Part shown: piece after piece, positions 29,900 through 38,608 of the stretch
Layout of the letters: each line of letters begins with the position of its first letter
Position numbering within the stretch: position 1 is the first letter of the stretch
Assembly: GCA_025965975.1 (NCBI GenBank)
Contig: JAOPVX010000057.1
Span: 1 to 49,827 of the forward strand
Reading direction: 5' to 3'
From: Mycobacterium sp.
GTDB lineage: Bacteria; Actinomycetota; Actinomycetes; Mycobacteriales; Mycobacteriaceae
Length of the DNA: 49,827 nt
Position numbers and translations under genes: made by a program
The notes under the pieces: generated by a model
Database searches by the model: none
What the model saw: the letters and a program-made list of their open reading frames with translations, nothing else
Told to the model about the DNA's origin: nothing

Positions 29900-30585
29900 G
29901 AAACCGTTGGCGCGTCCTGGCTTTCGACATCCTTGCGCCCGCGGCGGCCGTCGCTGCGCTGGTCTTCATCGGCATCGTGCTTGGCTGGCCGCTGTGGTGG
30001 GTGTCGGTGTGCTCGGTGCTGTGTCTGCTGATCGTCGAGGGCGTCGTCGTCAACTTCGCGCTCGCGCGCCGCGACTCGGTCACTGTCGGCACCGACGACG
30101 ACGGTCCAGGGCTGCGGCTGGCTGTCGTCGCGGTGGCGACCGCCGCGCTTGTCGCCGCGGTTGTCGTCGGCTACCTGCGGTGGACGGTGCCCGACCGCGC
30201 GCTTGGCAAGGCCAGCGCCGAGGTGGTCGGCATCGCCAGCAGCATCTCTGAGGCCTCAGCGACGTTCGCGCCGCAAAGCCCCACCGCGTCGGTCGACCGG
30301 GCCACGTCGATGATGTCGCCCAAGAGCGCCGAGGCCTTCAAGAACGAATTCGCCAATGTGGCAAAGGATTTGACGAGCAAGAACATCTCGGCTCAGGCCA
30401 GCACGGTTTCGGCGGGCATCGAGGCGATCGGGCCGGCCGCCGCCAGCGTCGCGGTGATCCTGCGCGCAACGCAGAGCGCACCGGGCAAGCCGTCCGAAAC
30501 CGCGGTCCTCGCACTGCGGGTCACGCTGTCCAAGACCGACGGGCGCTGGCTGGTCGACGACGTGTCGCCGATTCACTCCCGCTAG
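29896..30585 (+). CDS. omamB: Orphaned Mce-associated membrane protein OmamB (Rv0200-like)
   Basis: 229 aa from ATG 29896 (ATGA overlap with omamA). Two N-terminal membrane helices (about 8-45) and a third at about 76-97 precede a Mam-type soluble domain (PDRALGKASAEVVGIASSISEASATFAPQSP... to GRWLVDDVSPIHSR). It is the partner of OmamA by gene order (Rv0200). A 44-bp symmetrical palindrome begins 4 bp after the stop and separates it from the convergent hydrolase gene. Confidence 0.87.
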   Translation: MRNRWRVLAFDILAPAAAVAALVFIGIVLGWPLWWVSVCSVLCLLIVEGVVVNFALARRDSVTVGTDDDGPGLRLAVVAVATAALVAAVVVGYLRWTVPDRALGKASAEVVGIASSISEASATFAPQSPTASVDRATSMMSPKSAEAFKNEFANVAKDLTSKNISAQASTVSAGIEAIGPAAASVAVILRATQSAPGKPSETAVLALRVTLSKTDGRWLVDDVSPIHSR

Positions 30586-30589
30586 GTGA

Positions 30590-30633
30590 CTGTCGAGATT
30601 GCGCCAGGGGTGGTGATCGCGCGGATTCGACAG
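30590..30633. repeat. 44-bp symmetric imperfect palindrome in a convergent interval
   Basis: Architecture: CTGTCGA (30590-30596), GATT, GCGC (30601-30604), 14-nt loop, GCGC (30619-30622), GGAT, TCGACAG (30627-30633). Both stems are perfect and both internal loops are 4 nt, so the element is symmetric end to end. It fills nearly all of the 51 bp between the stops of omamB and the minus-strand hydrolase. It may be a bidirectional terminator or a REP-like repeat copy. Confidence 0.6.
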
Positions 30634-30636
30634 CCC

Positions 30637-31275
30637 TCAGTGCAAAATTCGCGACGCCAACTGCTCGGGCTGGCTCAACGCCATCAGGTGCCCACCCGGC
30701 ATCACCTCGAGCTCCATGCCGAGCCGCGCGCGCACCACCTCCCGCTGAAACTCCAGCGGGAACAGCCTGTCGTGGCTGCCCTGGATCACCCTGGTCGGCG
30801 CCGCTGGCCAGCTGTCCAGCGGCCACGGTTGCCCGAACGGCGTGTCGGACTGCCTTGGCTCGCCCTGTCGGAACGCCTCCTCGCGCACCGCCGCAGGCAC
30901 GTCGTGAAAGAAATCCTCGACCGGGTCGAAGGCCCGCACGACGCGATCGTGACCCGTTGCCGCCCACCATTGTCCGGGCGTTTCACCGGCGGTCGGCACC
31001 ATCGGGTTGACCAACACAATCGACGCGGTGGGTACCCGCGAGGCCACTATCGGCGCGGTGAACGCGCCCATCGACTGGGCGACCAGAATCAGCGGGTCCG
31101 GCACACCGGAGACCGCCTCGACAACGGTGTCGGCGTAGGTGTTCAGGTCCGCAGAATCGTCGTCGGCAGGCAGATCGATCGCGACCGCCACGGCGCCTGA
31201 CGCGGACAACAGCGGCGTCACGCGATGCCAGTACCATGCGCTGCCGCCGGCCCCCGGGATCAGCGCGTACGTCAT
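30637..31275 (-). CDS. Alpha/beta hydrolase
   Basis: 212 aa from ATG 31275. Oxyanion region LIPGAGGSAWYWHRV at the very start, nucleophile elbow LVAQSMGAFTAP with Ser in A-Q-S-M-G, acid residue in VIQGSHDRLFP and His in MPGGHLMALSQPEQLA. It fits small esterase-like hydrolases; no substrate can be named. It is the third gene of the mmpL11 operon, 3 bp after the DNA-binding protein gene, and convergent with omamB. Confidence 0.85.
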   Translation of the reverse strand: MTYALIPGAGGSAWYWHRVTPLLSASGAVAVAIDLPADDDSADLNTYADTVVEAVSGVPDPLILVAQSMGAFTAPIVASRVPTASIVLVNPMVPTAGETPGQWWAATGHDRVVRAFDPVEDFFHDVPAAVREEAFRQGEPRQSDTPFGQPWPLDSWPAAPTRVIQGSHDRLFPLEFQREVVRARLGMELEVMPGGHLMALSQPEQLASRILH

Positions 31276-31278
31276 TCC

Positions 31279-31806
31279 CTACTGGCCCGGACGGTGATTC
31301 CGCATCTTGGCGAACCGGTCGGACAACCGACGCATCCTGATCATCAGCGACGCAGGCGGGCTCGTCTCCCCGCTGAGGTAGGCCGCGAAATCCTTGCTCG
31401 GAACCCCGATGCGCGACGCGAACTCGTCGGGGCCCAGACCCGAACGTTCCAGCAGCACCTGCACATGGCGGCCCACCTCGGCGCGCTCGTTGGCCTCGAG
31501 GTGCTCGCGGGTGCGGGTGAGCACCTCCGACAGCGCTTTGGAAACCCCGTATGGCCGTGCCGTTTCCAATACTTCCTCGACCTGTCGCGCAGTCCTGCCG
31601 TACGGATCGCGTTTGATCGCGACGACGATGCGCTGCCAGACCGTCAGGTCGTCCGTCTCCAGCGCCGCCCGGATCGCCGATGTCGGCCAGAACTCCACCG
31701 GCCTGTCGTCGATCGGTGGCCTGCGGCCCTGCGTCGGCGCCGCCGGTCGATTGGCTCCGGAGACAGCATCGCGGCGCGCGTCCCGAATGTCGGGGACCAA
31801 CGTCAC
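31279..31806 (-). CDS. Helix-turn-helix protein (Rv0201c-like)
   Basis: 175 aa from GTG 31806, which overlaps the mmpL11 stop (GTGA) and follows GGAGGAGGCGAG. The C-terminal 60 residues (LLERSGLGPDEFASRIGVPSKDFAAYLSGETSPPASLMIRMRRLSDRF) look like an XRE-type helix-turn-helix. The central part is helical with no other motif known to me. The position equals Rv0201c. It might regulate the mmpL11 locus, but some mycobacterial proteins of this kind are not DNA-binders, so function is open. Confidence 0.78.
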   Translation of the reverse strand: MTLVPDIRDARRDAVSGANRPAAPTQGRRPPIDDRPVEFWPTSAIRAALETDDLTVWQRIVVAIKRDPYGRTARQVEEVLETARPYGVSKALSEVLTRTREHLEANERAEVGRHVQVLLERSGLGPDEFASRIGVPSKDFAAYLSGETSPPASLMIRMRRLSDRFAKMRNHRPGQ

Positions 31807-34739
31807 CTCGCCTCCTCCAGCATCGCTACCGCCACCGAAAGGCAACGCTCCCTGACCTTGGCCCAATCTGCCTCCGCCTCAGGACCCGACATCCTGGTGT
31901 CGTGCTCGTCCGACGGCTGCGGATCGGCCAGGCGGCGTACCAACTGGGTGGCGACCCATTGCTTCCTTGAGTGGTCTCCACAGTAGTACCGGTCCATTGC
32001 GGCCAGCACCACTGCAGCAGTGTGAGTTTCCATCGAGTCGACCAATTCGGCAAACTCTGCGAAATCTCTGCTGGTGTTTCGGCACATGATCAGGTAACTC
32101 TTCAACCGCAGCGTTTCCGCGCCGGTCGGGATCTGCAGCCGGTCACCCGTCGGCAGCTGCACGTTGGTGGTCTCCATCGGACTGCGCCGCTCCACCGGTG
32201 CCCGGTCCGCGTCGGCCTCGGTCTCCAGCGCGTCCAGTGCGACCGAGAGCCTGCCCCGCCACACGGTCACCGGATGCACCCCTGGCAGGCTCGGCGGCCC
32301 GGCCCTGCCTGCCCGGTTCGTCGAGCCGTTCGATGCGCCGTTGCGGTACGCACGACCGTTGGTGTGGCCGTTCACGAGGGCGGGCACCGGCTCGTCAGTC
32401 GGAAGACAGCCGCTGAGCGCCAGCGGATCGGCGACGGTAATCGTATCGGGGGCAAGGTTTTTCAGCCGGGCCGCGGACTTGACGACCATGCGCAGATCGG
32501 AACCCGATGGCCCAAGCGACGAAATGTCGTCGGGGATGATGACCAGGTCGGGAACCTCGACCCTGGGCAGCGGCTTCTCGAAGTCCACCGACGGCAGGAT
32601 TCGGGCCAGCCAGCGTGGCAACCACCAGTTCCATTCGTCGAACATCGCCATCAGCGCCGGCACCAGCACCAGCCGCACCACGGTGGCGTCGACCGCGATA
32701 GCGACCGCGCACGCGACACCCAACTGGGCGACCAACGGCATGCCCGCGAAGGCGAACCCGATGAACACCGCGATCATGATCAGCGCGGCGCTGGTGATAG
32801 TGCGGGCGCTGGTGCTCACCCCGTAGGCGACGGCGTCGCGGGTGTTCTTGGTCTGCAGGAACCGCTCCCTGATGCGGGTCAGCAGGAAGATCTCGTAGTC
32901 CATCGACAGGCCGAACGTCATCGCCAGCACCAGCGGCGGGATGGTGCTGTCAAGTGACGAGATCGGCTTGAAGCCCAACTCTTCGAGCCAGCCCCACTGG
33001 AAGACGACGACGAGGCTGCCGTAGGCGGCGGCCACCGACAGCACCGTCATCAGCACGCCCTTGAACGCCAGGAACACCGACCGGATCGAGATCAGCAGCA
33101 TCACGAACGCGATCAGCGCGACGAATCCGAACACCGCGGGCTGCGTCGCCGACACCCGGTCGTCGAAGTCTTTGATCAGCGCCGTCGGTCCACCCACGTC
33201 GATGCGTGCCCGGGTATCGGAAACCCCTTGAGCGCGTGGCAGTTGCTCGCGCATCCAGTTGACGCTGTCGCGTGCGGCCATGTCCTCGGGGTCCACCGTC
33301 AGCACAGCCGACAGCAGCGCCCGCCGGTAGTCATCGCCGAACACCGGCGGCGATACCGACACCACGTTGGGTGCCTGCGCCATTCGCTGGCGCACGGTGT
33401 CCAGTGCCGGCTCCTTCGATGGTGCAGATGCCGCGTTGCTGTCGGGGAACGTAACCAGCACCCGCACCGGCCCCAGCGCCCCGGGGCCAAGCGCCTCGGC
33501 GGCCGCGTTGACGCCGCCGCGGATCTCGTGGGTCGGTTCGAATTGGCGCTGCATGCTGTTGCCAAGCACCATCGCGAATGCGGGCGCGGCCAGCGCCAGC
33601 AAGAACGCCGACGCCACCAGCGCCGACAGCCACGGCCGTCGCATCACCCAACCGGTCCACCGGCTCCAGAACCGCGAATGGGTCGTCTCGGCCCGGCGCG
33701 ACCAGTGCAGGTACGACGACCGCTTGGCCGCCGCCCGGCCGAACGTCGCCAACACCGCGGGCGTCAGCGTTGTGGACGTCAGCACCGCCAGCGCGACGGC
33801 GAGGATCGCACCGGTCGCCATCGACACCAATACCGGGGTGTTGATCAGGTAGATGCCTGTGACCGACGCGATCACGGTCAGGCCGGACAGCACCACCGCA
33901 AGGCCGGAGGTGGCCATCGCCGCGTCTGCGGCCTGATGGGGATCGCGGCCTGCGCGCAGTTCCTCCCGGAACCGCATAAGAATGAATAGTGAATAGTCGA
34001 TGGCCAGTGCGATACCGAACATCGACACCGTCGACGTGACGAACACCGACATCGTGGTGTACATCGACAGCAGATAGACCAGCCCCATGGTCACCACGAC
34101 GGTGCAGATGCCCAGCACCAGTGGCATCGCCGCCGCCGCCAGCGAGCCGAACACCGCGAGCAAAACAATCAGTACGATCGGAAGGTTCCATTGCTCGGCC
34201 CGCGCGATGTCGTGCTTTGTGGTCGACTGCGCCGCCGCCCCCAGTGCGCCCTGACCGATGACGTAGAGCCTGACCTTGCCGTTCTCGATCTCGCCTGGCT
34301 TGTCGCCGTTGATGCCAACCTTCTGCCGCAACTGTTTGGCGACGTCGACCGCGCCGGTGTTATTGAAATCCAGCTGCAGGGTGACGACGTACGGGCGGTC
34401 CGGCTGAGGCGGCGGCTGCAGCGGATTCGGCACCACCTTGACGCTTGGCACCTCGGCGGCGATGCGTTCAAGGTGGGTGACCGCGGCGTTCATGTCGTCG
34501 AAGGAGGCGTCCGCGCGCGGGGCCGCGACCAGGGCCAACGGGGATGCACCCTGGTCGGGGAAGTGCTGCTCGAGCTCACGCTGCACGTGCAGCGACTGGG
34601 AACCCTCGACTTCGAACCCGCCGCCGGTCAGGTTGCCGGACTGGTGCATCGCCAGATAGATCGAGGGAACCAGGAGAAGCAGCCAAGCCGCGAACACCGC
34701 CCAGCGATATCTGCGCAGGTTGCTGCTCAAGCGCATCAT
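31803..34739 (-). CDS. mmpL11: RND-family lipid transporter MmpL11 (Rv0202c-like)
   Basis: 978 aa from ATG 34739 (MMRLSSNLRRYRW), matching the known N-terminus; an upstream ATG at 34799 is in frame but unlikely. RND topology: one helix, periplasmic domain, five helices with proton-relay ALAIDYSLFILMRFREEL, a second block with TFGLSMDYEIFLLTRIRERF, then a cytoplasmic tail of about 280 residues. MmpL11 exports monomeromycolyl diacylglycerol and mycolate wax esters in M. smegmatis and takes part in heme uptake. It is the first gene of an operon with the Rv0201c-like gene and a hydrolase. It is divergent from the hemophore genes, its proposed partners. Confidence 0.95.
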   Translation of the reverse strand: MMRLSSNLRRYRWAVFAAWLLLLVPSIYLAMHQSGNLTGGGFEVEGSQSLHVQRELEQHFPDQGASPLALVAAPRADASFDDMNAAVTHLERIAAEVPSVKVVPNPLQPPPQPDRPYVVTLQLDFNNTGAVDVAKQLRQKVGINGDKPGEIENGKVRLYVIGQGALGAAAQSTTKHDIARAEQWNLPIVLIVLLAVFGSLAAAAMPLVLGICTVVVTMGLVYLLSMYTTMSVFVTSTVSMFGIALAIDYSLFILMRFREELRAGRDPHQAADAAMATSGLAVVLSGLTVIASVTGIYLINTPVLVSMATGAILAVALAVLTSTTLTPAVLATFGRAAAKRSSYLHWSRRAETTHSRFWSRWTGWVMRRPWLSALVASAFLLALAAPAFAMVLGNSMQRQFEPTHEIRGGVNAAAEALGPGALGPVRVLVTFPDSNAASAPSKEPALDTVRQRMAQAPNVVSVSPPVFGDDYRRALLSAVLTVDPEDMAARDSVNWMREQLPRAQGVSDTRARIDVGGPTALIKDFDDRVSATQPAVFGFVALIAFVMLLISIRSVFLAFKGVLMTVLSVAAAYGSLVVVFQWGWLEELGFKPISSLDSTIPPLVLAMTFGLSMDYEIFLLTRIRERFLQTKNTRDAVAYGVSTSARTITSAALIMIAVFIGFAFAGMPLVAQLGVACAVAIAVDATVVRLVLVPALMAMFDEWNWWLPRWLARILPSVDFEKPLPRVEVPDLVIIPDDISSLGPSGSDLRMVVKSAARLKNLAPDTITVADPLALSGCLPTDEPVPALVNGHTNGRAYRNGASNGSTNRAGRAGPPSLPGVHPVTVWRGRLSVALDALETEADADRAPVERRSPMETTNVQLPTGDRLQIPTGAETLRLKSYLIMCRNTSRDFAEFAELVDSMETHTAAVVLAAMDRYYCGDHSRKQWVATQLVRRLADPQPSDEHDTRMSGPEAEADWAKVRERCLSVAVAMLEEAR

Positions 34740-35056
34740 GAACTGCTGGATAGCGAACTCCCCGCTTTCTGCCTGGCGTTGCGTAGCGTGAGCGTACAAC
34801 AGCGTGAGGTAGGGTGCCGCCGCCTCAGCAACGCCCTAATCCTGCTCTAACCCTTCTCGCGAAGACGCTGCTCAGTGTTACGCGATGCTGCGGGCCTCCT
34901 GTTGTTCACCTGCGCGTTCATTCGCCGGATTGGCAGGTGCGCCGGCGTAGATGGCACTATGTGCCGAGGCCGTTTCGGGGTCGGGGAGCCCAACCGTCCG
35001 ATTGCAAGGCGTTTGCGAAAGCGTCAAATGCGTTCGCAAACCGTAAGGAGTTGTCC
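34740..35056. other. Divergent intergenic region mmpL11 / hemophore
   Basis: 317 bp without a gene. It must contain the promoters of mmpL11 (left) and the hemophore gene (right). Visible structure: a 13-bp palindrome GGCAC-TAT-GTGCC at 34953-34965 and the longer inverted repeat at 35011-35041. I found no convincing IdeR box and no clear -35/-10 pair. Confidence 0.6.
35011..35041. promoter_or_regulatory. 9+9 inverted repeat in the leader of the hemophore gene
   Basis: Perfect arms GTTTGCGAA (35011-35019) and TTCGCAAAC (35033-35041) with a 13-nt spacer. The right arm ends 2 bp before the TAAGGAG ribosome-binding site. It could be a repressor site or, as RNA, a hairpin affecting initiation of the heme-binding protein. 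Confidence 0.5.
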
Positions 35057-35614
35057 ATGAGTACGACCACCAGGGCGGTGCGCCGCAGCCTCTACGCGGT
35101 GTTCGCTGTCTCGGCAGTCGGTGGCGCCGTGGTGGCGGCGCTGGCGGTCCCGTCAGCAACCGCGGCCACGGATCCCTGCGCCGCCAGTGAGCTCGCAAGG
35201 ACCGTCGGCTCGGTGGGCATGTCGACGGGCAACTACCTCGACTCGCACCCCGAAACCAACCAGGCGCTGACGACGATCTCCCAGCAGCAGGCCGGGCCTC
35301 AGTCGCTTGGCGCGGTGAAGACCTACTTCGACGCCAATCCACAAGTCGCCAAGGACATGCAGCAGCTGCAGCAGCCGCTGGTCAATCTGTCCACCCGATG
35401 CAAGCTGCCGATCAGCCTGCCTCAGCTGATGGGCCTGACGCAGGCGGCGCAGCAGCAGGGCGGCGCACTGCCCGGCGGTTTGCCAGGAGCGCTGCAGACC
35501 GCGCAGACGATGGGTCTTCCCGGTGCGGCGGTGCCCGGTTTGCCGTCGCCTGCGTCGGTCGCCTCGCAGGGCAACGGACCGCTTCCCGGACCCGCAACAA
35601 CCGCCACCCGCTAG
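35057..35614 (+). CDS. Hemophore, heme-binding secreted protein (Rv0203-like)
   Basis: 185 aa from ATG 35057 after TAAGGAG. Signal peptide ends about residue 36 (VPSATAA). The mature helical domain belongs to the mycobacterial hemophore (MHB) family, with paired Cys (C41 and the later TRCKLP) and the motif NYLDSHP: Tyr60 and His64 correspond to the heme ligands Tyr59 and His63 reported for Rv0203. The C-terminus is a Pro/Gly-rich disordered tail absent from minimal members. It is thought to carry heme to MmpL3/MmpL11, which are encoded on both sides in this window. Confidence 0.9.
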   Translation: MSTTTRAVRRSLYAVFAVSAVGGAVVAALAVPSATAATDPCAASELARTVGSVGMSTGNYLDSHPETNQALTTISQQQAGPQSLGAVKTYFDANPQVAKDMQQLQQPLVNLSTRCKLPISLPQLMGLTQAAQQQGGALPGGLPGALQTAQTMGLPGAAVPGLPSPASVASQGNGPLPGPATTATR

Positions 35615-35697
35615 TACCGGGCAAGGGGCGCAGCGCCGCAGGTGAGGGCGCTGAGCTGCGGTTTCAGACTTTCGCACGATCGGTTAGTTGCAAGGCA

Positions 35698-35717
35698 AGA
35701 AAGTCGGTACCCTTTCT
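35698..35717. promoter_or_regulatory. Inverted repeat upstream of the second hemophore gene
   Basis: AGAAAG (35698-35703) and CTTTCT (35712-35717) around an 8-nt spacer that is itself partly symmetric (GGTACC). It lies about 70 bp before the start at 35787, the region where a promoter is expected. Sequence differs from the repeat at 35011-35041. Confidence 0.3.
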
Positions 35718-35786
35718 GCTTAGCTTTTAATTGTCGGAACCGCCAAAGGTTTACGGCCTCTCCACCTCGGATGAAGGAGCCTGTCC

Positions 35787-36170
35787 ATGTTGCTCTCGGC
35801 CCGTACCGCGCGGCGTGCGGTAGCTGGCGCGGTCGGCACCGGTGTGATCGCCGGTGCGATGTTGTTTGGTGCCCTGCCCTCGGCGATGGCAGACGACCCA
35901 TCGAATAACCCGCCGAACTGCACCGCCGCCGATCTGGCCGGGGTGGCGTCGGGTGTCTCGGCATCGACGTCGGCATACCTGTTCACGCACCAGGACGTGA
36001 ACTGGTTCTTCACCAGCCTCGAGGGTCTGCCGCGCGATCAGGTCCGCAGCAAGGTGCAGGACTACCTGAACATGAACCCGCCGACGAAGGCTGATCTGAC
36101 CGGGATCCGCCAGCCGTTGGTCGATCTGAAGGCCCGCTGCGGCTCAGCACCGGCACCTTCCATCCCGTAG
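35787..36170 (+). CDS. Second hemophore-family (MHB) protein
   Basis: 127 aa from ATG 35787 after GATGAAGGAG. Signal peptide to about residue 35 (ALPSAMA). The mature part repeats the MHB plan of the preceding gene: [32 protein letters not shown] with Y-L-x-x-H, a central helix pair, a second Cys in LKARCG and a very short tail. It lacks the long Pro/Gly tail of its neighbour. Tandem MHB genes at this place also occur in fast-growing mycobacteria, whereas M. tuberculosis has one. The response-regulator gene starts 6 bp downstream, so all may share transcription. Confidence 0.87.
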   Translation: MLLSARTARRAVAGAVGTGVIAGAMLFGALPSAMADDPSNNPPNCTAADLAGVASGVSASTSAYLFTHQDVNWFFTSLEGLPRDQVRSKVQDYLNMNPPTKADLTGIRQPLVDLKARCGSAPAPSIP

Positions 36171-36175
36171 TCCGC

Positions 36176-36895
36176 GTGCGGGTTGTTGAGTCGCCCGCGC
36201 AGGAGGGCGCGCGCCGCACGGTGCTGATGGTCGACGACGACCCGGACGTCAGAATCTCCGTCGCCCGCGGATTACGGCATTCGGGGTTCGACGTTCGGGT
36301 CGCGGCAAACGGTAAAGAGGCGCTGCGGCTGCTGTCCAACGAATCGCATGACGCATTGGTTCTGGATGTCCAGATGCCGGAACTCGACGGAGTCGCCGTG
36401 GTCACCGCGCTGCGGGCATTGGGTAACGACATCCCCATTTGCGTGCTGTCCGCGCGCGACACCGTCAACGACCGGATCGCGGGGCTGGAGGCCGGCGCCG
36501 ACGATTACCTCACCAAGCCCTTCGATCTGGGCGAGTTGGTGGCGCGGCTGCACGCCCTGCTTCGGCGTGCGAGCCATTCGGATCTACAGTCCGACACGAT
36601 GACGGTCGGGCCGTTGACCATCGACACCGCCCGTCGGCTGGTGTTTGTCGACGGCGAGCGTGTCGATCTGACAAAGCGGGAGTTCGATCTGCTTGCGGTG
36701 CTGGCCGAGAACGCCGGTGTGGTGTTGTCGCGGCAGCGCCTGCTCGAACTGGTGTGGGGCTACGACTTCGACGTCGACACCAACGTTGCCGACGTGTTCA
36801 TCTCCTACCTGCGGCGCAAGCTCGAACGCGACGGCGTGCCGAGGGTGATCCACACGGTTCGCGGGATCGGGTACGTGTTGCGGGACGAGCCGTAA
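36176..36895 (+). CDS. OmpR-family response regulator, PrrA-like
   Basis: 239 aa from GTG 36176. Receiver domain with acidic VDDDPD, phospho-acceptor Asp64 ([12 protein letters not shown]), Ser in CVLSARD and Lys in [11 protein letters not shown]. The OmpR-type winged helix follows ([34 protein letters not shown] ... RGIGYVL). It resembles PrrA of M. tuberculosis strongly but differs throughout, so it is a paralogue rather than the Rv0903c orthologue. It lies 6 bp after a hemophore gene and directly abuts its kinase. M. tuberculosis has no two-component system here. Confidence 0.92.
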   Translation: MRVVESPAQEGARRTVLMVDDDPDVRISVARGLRHSGFDVRVAANGKEALRLLSNESHDALVLDVQMPELDGVAVVTALRALGNDIPICVLSARDTVNDRIAGLEAGADDYLTKPFDLGELVARLHALLRRASHSDLQSDTMTVGPLTIDTARRLVFVDGERVDLTKREFDLLAVLAENAGVVLSRQRLLELVWGYDFDVDTNVADVFISYLRRKLERDGVPRVIHTVRGIGYVLRDEP

Positions 36896-38233
36896 GTGCA
36901 CTTGCCCCGGTTCCTGCGGTCCGCGTCGTTGCGCACCCGGGTGGCGATCGCCTCGGCCGCAGCCGCGGCCGCGGTCGTCGCCGGATTCACGATCCTCACC
37001 TCGCTTGTGCTCGCGAATAACGATGCCGCGCAACTGGATCGGCGACTCGACTCGATCATCGACGCCAGCATGTATCCCAACCAGTTGGAGGACCCGCGCC
37101 GCGGCGTGCTCACCACCGGGCGGTCGGAGTCCAGCGGACAGGTGATGTTCCAGCGCGGCTTCCAGTTGCCTGCGCTGCCGCTGGGTACCGCAACGGTCGC
37201 GGTCAATGGTGTTGAATACCGGGTCCGCACCATCACCGTCGACCAGCAGGGCGGCGTGCTGATGTCTGTCGGTATCCGCGCTGACAGTATCTTGTTGAAC
37301 CGCGCCAGGATTCCGCAGTACACGGCTGTCGGCGTGGTGACCGTATTGATCGCCGGCGGGCTTGGCTGGCTGCTGGCCGGTCCCGCGATCCGGCCCCTTC
37401 GCAGGCTGACCGAGCACACCAAACGGCTCGGCAAGGACACCGAGCGGATGCCCGAAGTGCGCGGCGTCCGCGAGGCCGAGGACCTGTCCGAGGCGATCAC
37501 CGCGATGCTGAGCCGTCTCGCCGCCGCCCAGCAGGCCACCACCAACTCCTTGCAGGCCGCGCAGGACTTCGCCGCCAACGCAGCGCACGAATTGCGCACC
37601 CCGCTGACGGCGATGCGCGCCGACCTCGACACCCTGCGGATCCACGACCTGCCCGCCGAAGAGAGAGCCGAAGTGGTGCAGGACCTTTCGCGCGCACAGC
37701 GCCGCGTTGAGGCAATCATCACCGCGCTCGGCCAGCTCGCGTCGGGCCAGTTGGCGCAGGCCGAGGACCGAGAACTCATCGACGTCACCGACATGCTGGA
37801 CCGCGTGGCGCGGGAGAACATGCGCACCGACGGCGTCGTCGAGGTCTTGGTCGAGGCGGCGGACGATCTAGGGGCCATCTGGGGTTGGCCGGGCGGGCTG
37901 CGGCTCGCGGTTGACAACCTGGTGCGCAACGCGGTGACGCACGCGCATGCGACGCGGATCGTGTTGGCGGCGCGCCGGCAGGAGCACACGATGACGATCG
38001 TCGTCGACGACAACGGCCGCGGCCTTCCGGAGGAAGAGCATCAAACGGTGCTTGGCCGATTCTCCCGCGGTAGTTACGCGGCACCGGGCGGCTCGGGTCT
38101 TGGCCTGGCGCTGGTGGCGCAGCAGGCGGCGTTGCACGGCGGGCGCATCGAATTGTCCAACGGTCCCTTGGGTGGCTTGCGCGCAACGTTGACCCTCTCG
38201 ACTTCGCCTGAGCCGCCTGCGAATTCAGGTTAG
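36896..38233 (+). CDS. Sensor histidine kinase, PrrB-like
   Basis: 445 aa from GTG 36896, which begins immediately after the regulator stop. Two membrane helices (about 15-40 and 142-162) enclose a sensor domain of about 100 residues outside the membrane. HAMP linker, then HisKA with AANAAHELRTPLTAMRADLDTL (phospho-His231) and HATPase_c with DNLVRNAVTHAHA, DDNGRGLPEEE and GGSGLGLALV. It is the cognate kinase of the regulator by position. The signal is unknown; proximity to hemophore and MmpL genes suggests envelope or heme status as hypotheses. Confidence 0.92.
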   Translation: MHLPRFLRSASLRTRVAIASAAAAAAVVAGFTILTSLVLANNDAAQLDRRLDSIIDASMYPNQLEDPRRGVLTTGRSESSGQVMFQRGFQLPALPLGTATVAVNGVEYRVRTITVDQQGGVLMSVGIRADSILLNRARIPQYTAVGVVTVLIAGGLGWLLAGPAIRPLRRLTEHTKRLGKDTERMPEVRGVREAEDLSEAITAMLSRLAAAQQATTNSLQAAQDFAANAAHELRTPLTAMRADLDTLRIHDLPAEERAEVVQDLSRAQRRVEAIITALGQLASGQLAQAEDRELIDVTDMLDRVARENMRTDGVVEVLVEAADDLGAIWGWPGGLRLAVDNLVRNAVTHAHATRIVLAARRQEHTMTIVVDDNGRGLPEEEHQTVLGRFSRGSYAAPGGSGLGLALVAQQAALHGGRIELSNGPLGGLRATLTLSTSPEPPANSG

Positions 38234-38236
38234 TAG

Positions 38237-38608
38237 TCAGCCGCGCCGGAAGAGCGCGGCAGCGGCGCGCCAGCCGAGCAGCAGCACCGCGGTCGACACC
38301 GACGCCACCACCACAAAGCTCGTCGAAACACCGGCGGAGGTCACCTTGCGCAACACCATTCCCACCACGACCGTGCAGATCCACACGACCGTCCCGGTGG
38401 GGATGACTGTGAACGGCCTGCGCCACCCGCCTATCAGCAGCCAGCCGACGCCGGCGCCGGCGAGGAACGGCCACCCGGTCTTGGCGATCCCGGCCACCGC
38501 CAGCCCCTCGGCGTGACTTCGGCGCCCGACGGCACTGAACACGATCACGCAGGCGACGTCGGCGAACACGGCGATCAGCGCCCGCCGGCGCCCATTATCG
38601 ACTGGCAT
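38237..38608 (-). CDS. DUF3054 family membrane protein
   Basis: 123 aa from ATG 38608, with four hydrophobic segments. The family signature is AVGRRSHAEG near residue 30, followed by KTGWPFLAGAGVGWLL and VVWICTVVVGMVLRKV. Function is unknown. The start lies 14 bp inside the upstream M23-peptidase gene, so it is the third gene of the flippase-M23-DUF3054 operon. Its stop is 3 bp from the convergent sensor-kinase stop. Confidence 0.83.
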   Translation of the reverse strand: MPVDNGRRRALIAVFADVACVIVFSAVGRRSHAEGLAVAGIAKTGWPFLAGAGVGWLLIGGWRRPFTVIPTGTVVWICTVVVGMVLRKVTSAGVSTSFVVVASVSTAVLLLGWRAAAALFRRG

